A stretch of DNA of 8,233 nucleotides from Bacillota bacterium (GTDB lineage Bacteria > Bacillota > Clostridia > Oscillospirales > Acutalibacteraceae): NCBI GenBank assembly GCA_023460155.1, contig JAEWRF010000022.1, positions 1 to 8,233 of the forward strand, given 5' to 3'. This document shows, one piece after another, positions 6,282 through 8,233 of the stretch (positions are counted from its first letter, which is position 1; every line of letters starts with the position of its first letter). A program made the position numbers and the translations under genes. The notes under the pieces are model-generated. The model was not told the origin of the DNA. It worked only from the letters and a program-made list of their open reading frames with translations, and made no database searches.

Positions 6282-6996
6282 AAAAGTTCTGCAGCTGAAA
6301 AGCCTGAACTCCTTTTATGGGGAGAGCAGGATTCTGTTCGATATGAGCCTCGAAGTGGAGCAATCGGATTCCGTCTGCATTCTGGGACGCAACGGCGTGG
6401 GCAAATCCACCACCCTAAAATCCATTATGGGACTTCTCAATCCGAAGTCGGGTGGGAAGGTTACCGGCTGCATCGAATACTGCGGCAATGAGATCACTCA
6501 TCTTCCTTCCTACAAAATTGCGCGCGCGGGCATCGCCTACGTTCCGCAGGGCCGCCACATTTTTCCGACCCTTTCCACGAAGGAAAACCTGATTATCGCG
6601 GAAAAGAAAGGCGTGGACGGGAACCAGTACTGGACCATCGAAAAGATTTATGAGCTTTTCCCAAGGCTTAAGGAAAGGGAAAATTTCAAGGGCGGACGTC
6701 TGAGCGGCGGCGAGCAGCAGATGCTGACGGTCGCAAGAGGCCTGATGCAGAACCCGAAGCTGCTGATTCTCGATGAAATCACAGAGGGTCTTGCGCCGAT
6801 CGTCGTGGAAGAACTGGGGAAAATCATCAGCGAACTCCGAAGCCGCGGCGTCACAATTTTGCTTGCCGAGCAGAATGTTAAATTTGCTCTTGCCGCAAGC
6901 CGCAAATGCTACATCATTGAAAAAGGGCATGTCGTATACGAGGGCCTTACGGCTGAGATTCCAAAAGATACGCTCTCCAAATATCTTGGCCTTTAA
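6274..6996 (+). CDS. livF: ABC transporter ATP-binding protein LivF
   Basis: The 240-residue second ATPase of the importer pairs with LivG in the cytoplasm. Walker A is GRNGVGKST (38-46, K44), the Q-loop is YVPQGRHIFPTLS (89-101, Q92), the signature is RLSGGEQQ (142-149), and Walker B is LLILDE (163-168, E168). LLAEQN (196-201) takes the H-loop place; Q in place of His there is normal for LivF. PQGRxIFP..LxxxENL and the D-loop EGLAP are LivF hallmarks, and the length is standard. One oddity is LDEIT where nearly all ABC ATPases, LivF included, read LDEP; the change is conservative in place but unusual. It starts within the last codons of livG (8-base overlap), and 42 bases separate it from the kinase gene. 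Family and role are firm. Confidence 0.93.
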   Translation: MAEKVLQLKSLNSFYGESRILFDMSLEVEQSDSVCILGRNGVGKSTTLKSIMGLLNPKSGGKVTGCIEYCGNEITHLPSYKIARAGIAYVPQGRHIFPTLSTKENLIIAEKKGVDGNQYWTIEKIYELFPRLKERENFKGGRLSGGEQQMLTVARGLMQNPKLLILDEITEGLAPIVVEELGKIISELRSRGVTILLAEQNVKFALAASRKCYIIEKGHVVYEGLTAEIPKDTLSKYLGL

Positions 6997-7026
6997 ACTT
7001 CCGGCAAATCGACCTGCACCTTTACT

Positions 7027-7031
7027 GGAGG
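7027..7031 (+). promoter_or_regulatory. Ribosome binding site deciding the kinase start
   Basis: GGAGG ends 7 bases before ATG 7039. An in-frame ATG at 7033 is only 1 base beyond it, too close for initiation, so 7039 is preferred; the difference is two residues. Confidence 0.75.
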
Positions 7032-7038
7032 AATGACC

Positions 7039-8233
7039 ATGAAATATTTATTGGGGATCGATAACGGAGGCACCTATGCCAAGGCCGCGATCGTCAGCGA
7101 AACGGGACATCAGGTCGCCGTCGCGAGGGAACTGATTCCGGCGTCTCATAATAAGCCGGACTATGCAGAGCGGGACATGAGGGAACTGTGGCGTGCGAAC
7201 TGCCGCGCCATCAGCGAGGCAATTTCAAAAAGCGGGATCCGCCCGGATGAAATTGCCGGAATTTCCTTTTCCGGCCACGGAAAAGGGCTTTACCTCGTCA
7301 ATCAGGACGGTGAGCCGACCAGAAACGGAATTCTTTCCACGGACAGCCGGGCACAGGACTATGTAAAAAGGTGGGCGGAAAGCGGCACAACCGAAAAGGT
7401 TAAGGAGATCACCTGCCAGACGGTACTGGCCTGCCAGCCTGTCAGCCTTTTGGCCTGGCTGAAAGATCATGAGCCGGAAGCATACGCCAAGGCGTCCTGG
7501 GTCTTTTCCGTCAACGATTACATACGCTTCTGCCTGACGGGCGAACCCGGGGCCGATATTACGGCGGCCTCCGGCTGCAATCTGATCAATATGTCCACGG
7601 GCCGCTATGACCGCCAGATTCTCGCTCTGTTCGGCATTGAAGACGCGTTCGACAAGCTCCCGCCGCTGAAACGCCCCACGGAGGTCTGCGGAACCGTCAC
7701 CAGGCTTGCGGCAATGGAGACCGGCCTCAGGGCGGGGACTCCGGTTTCCGCCGGAATGTTTGACATCGACGCCTGCGGAATCGCCGCGGGTCTGTCGGAT
7801 GAGTCGAAAATGTGCATGATCGCGGGGACCTGGAGCATCAATGAATTTATCAGCAGGACCCCCGTGAACAATCAGACAAATTCCCTGAATTCTCTGTTCT
7901 GCATCCCCGGGTATTACCTGATTGAGGAAAGCAGTCCGACCTCCGCGGGGAATCTGGAATGGTTTGTGAGAAACCTTCTGAAGCCGGAAAACGGCAGCAA
8001 GCCCCTTTATGATCAGATCGACGATTGGGTGGATTCCGTTTCACCTGAGGAGCCGGTTCCGGTGTTTCTGCCGTTTCTTGACGGCTCAAACGTAACTCCG
8101 TCGGCGCAGGCTTCCTTCGTGGGCTTTACCTCGTACCACACGAAACGTCATCTTCTTCGCTCCGTCTACGAAGGGGTCGTATTTTCTCACGTCATGCACG
8201 TCAGGCGTCTGCTTCGCAATCACGTTGTCCCTT
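7039..8233 (+). CDS. FGGY-family carbohydrate kinase, L-xylulokinase (LyxK)-like, 3' end beyond window
   Basis: The frame stays open from ATG 7039 to the window edge, giving 398 residues of a family usually near 500, so the C-terminal part of the ATPase domain is missing. FGGY kinases transfer phosphate from ATP to a sugar, ketose or polyol in the cytoplasm. The N-terminal phosphate-binding motif is LLGIDNGGTYAKAAI (4-18, D8), followed by AERDMRELW (43-51) and GISFSGHGKGLYLV (74-87). PVSLLAWLKDHEPEAYA is at 134-150, AGMFDIDACG (238-247) carries the expected catalytic base D242, and ESSPTSAGNLEWF is at 297-309. From memory these segments run parallel to Escherichia coli LyxK (L-xylulose kinase) better than to glycerol kinase or D-xylulokinase. 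The substrate remains unproven. It is the last gene seen in the cluster, 42 bases after livF, and implies that a hydroxylated carbon compound is processed. More genes may follow downstream. Confidence 0.88.
   Translation, partial: MKYLLGIDNGGTYAKAAIVSETGHQVAVARELIPASHNKPDYAERDMRELWRANCRAISEAISKSGIRPDEIAGISFSGHGKGLYLVNQDGEPTRNGILSTDSRAQDYVKRWAESGTTEKVKEITCQTVLACQPVSLLAWLKDHEPEAYAKASWVFSVNDYIRFCLTGEPGADITAASGCNLINMSTGRYDRQILALFGIEDAFDKLPPLKRPTEVCGTVTRLAAMETGLRAGTPVSAGMFDIDACGIAAGLSDESKMCMIAGTWSINEFISRTPVNNQTNSLNSLFCIPGYYLIEESSPTSAGNLEWFVRNLLKPENGSKPLYDQIDDWVDSVSPEEPVPVFLPFLDGSNVTPSAQASFVGFTSYHTKRHLLRSVYEGVVFSHVMHVRRLLRNHVVP

Noticed and set aside
6415..6930. Open frame of 171 codons on the - strand opposite livF
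   Set aside because: Same situation as opposite livG: an antisense shadow of a gene with intact Walker and signature motifs.
7033..7038. Alternative kinase start at ATG 7033
   Set aside because: Only 1 base separates it from the GGAGG site; ATG 7039 has a normal 7-base spacing.

Overview
The window looks like chromosomal DNA from an anaerobic Firmicute of class Clostridia, probably an Oscillospirales/Ruminococcaceae-type organism. This rests on Gram-positive Shine-Dalgarno sites, a lipoprotein leader followed by a Ser/Ala-rich linker of the kind common in that group, a TTG start, moderate-to-high GC in the genes and Cys-rich proteins, one of them extracytoplasmic. The taxonomic call is inference; there is no rRNA or other marker.

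Layout: all eight genes supported here lie on the + strand, in the same direction and close together. Bases 1-128 are markedly AT-rich (35 G/C in the first 120 bases, 29%) and appear to hold the 3' end of an unidentified gene plus a candidate promoter. Then come an isocitrate lyase/PEP mutase superfamily enzyme (132-1100), a metal-dependent amidohydrolase of the ACMSD/Amidohydro_2 type (1183-2106), and a complete five-part branched-chain-amino-acid-type (HAAT/Liv) ABC importer: lipoprotein binding protein (2161-3555), permeases LivH (3646-4518) and LivM (4521-5483), and ATPases LivG (5514-6281) and LivF (6274-6996). Last is an FGGY carbohydrate kinase most like L-xylulokinase (7039 to the window edge, C-terminus missing). 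The permease/ATPase genes are tightly coupled, with a 2-nt gap, a 30-nt gap and an 8-nt overlap. Two hairpins in the gaps, at 1130-1158 and 3578-3627, probably tune expression between the enzyme, binding-protein and membrane-component segments.

How the genes may work together: the set reads as one uptake-and-catabolism locus. The binding protein captures a small solute, LivHMGF imports it, and the kinase, amidohydrolase and lyase process it. The combination is odd. Liv-type importers usually carry amino acids, urea or small acids, whereas FGGY kinases phosphorylate sugars or polyols. The lyase lacks the catalytic CGH loop of (methyl)isocitrate lyases, the amidohydrolase has Asp at a usual metal-binding His position, and the binding protein lacks the Ser-rich ligand stretch of LivJ. 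All three hint at a non-standard substrate, possibly a sugar-acid-like or lactone-like compound. That pathway is a hypothesis and the substrate cannot be read from the sequence. No mobile elements, CRISPR arrays, tRNA or rRNA genes were seen.
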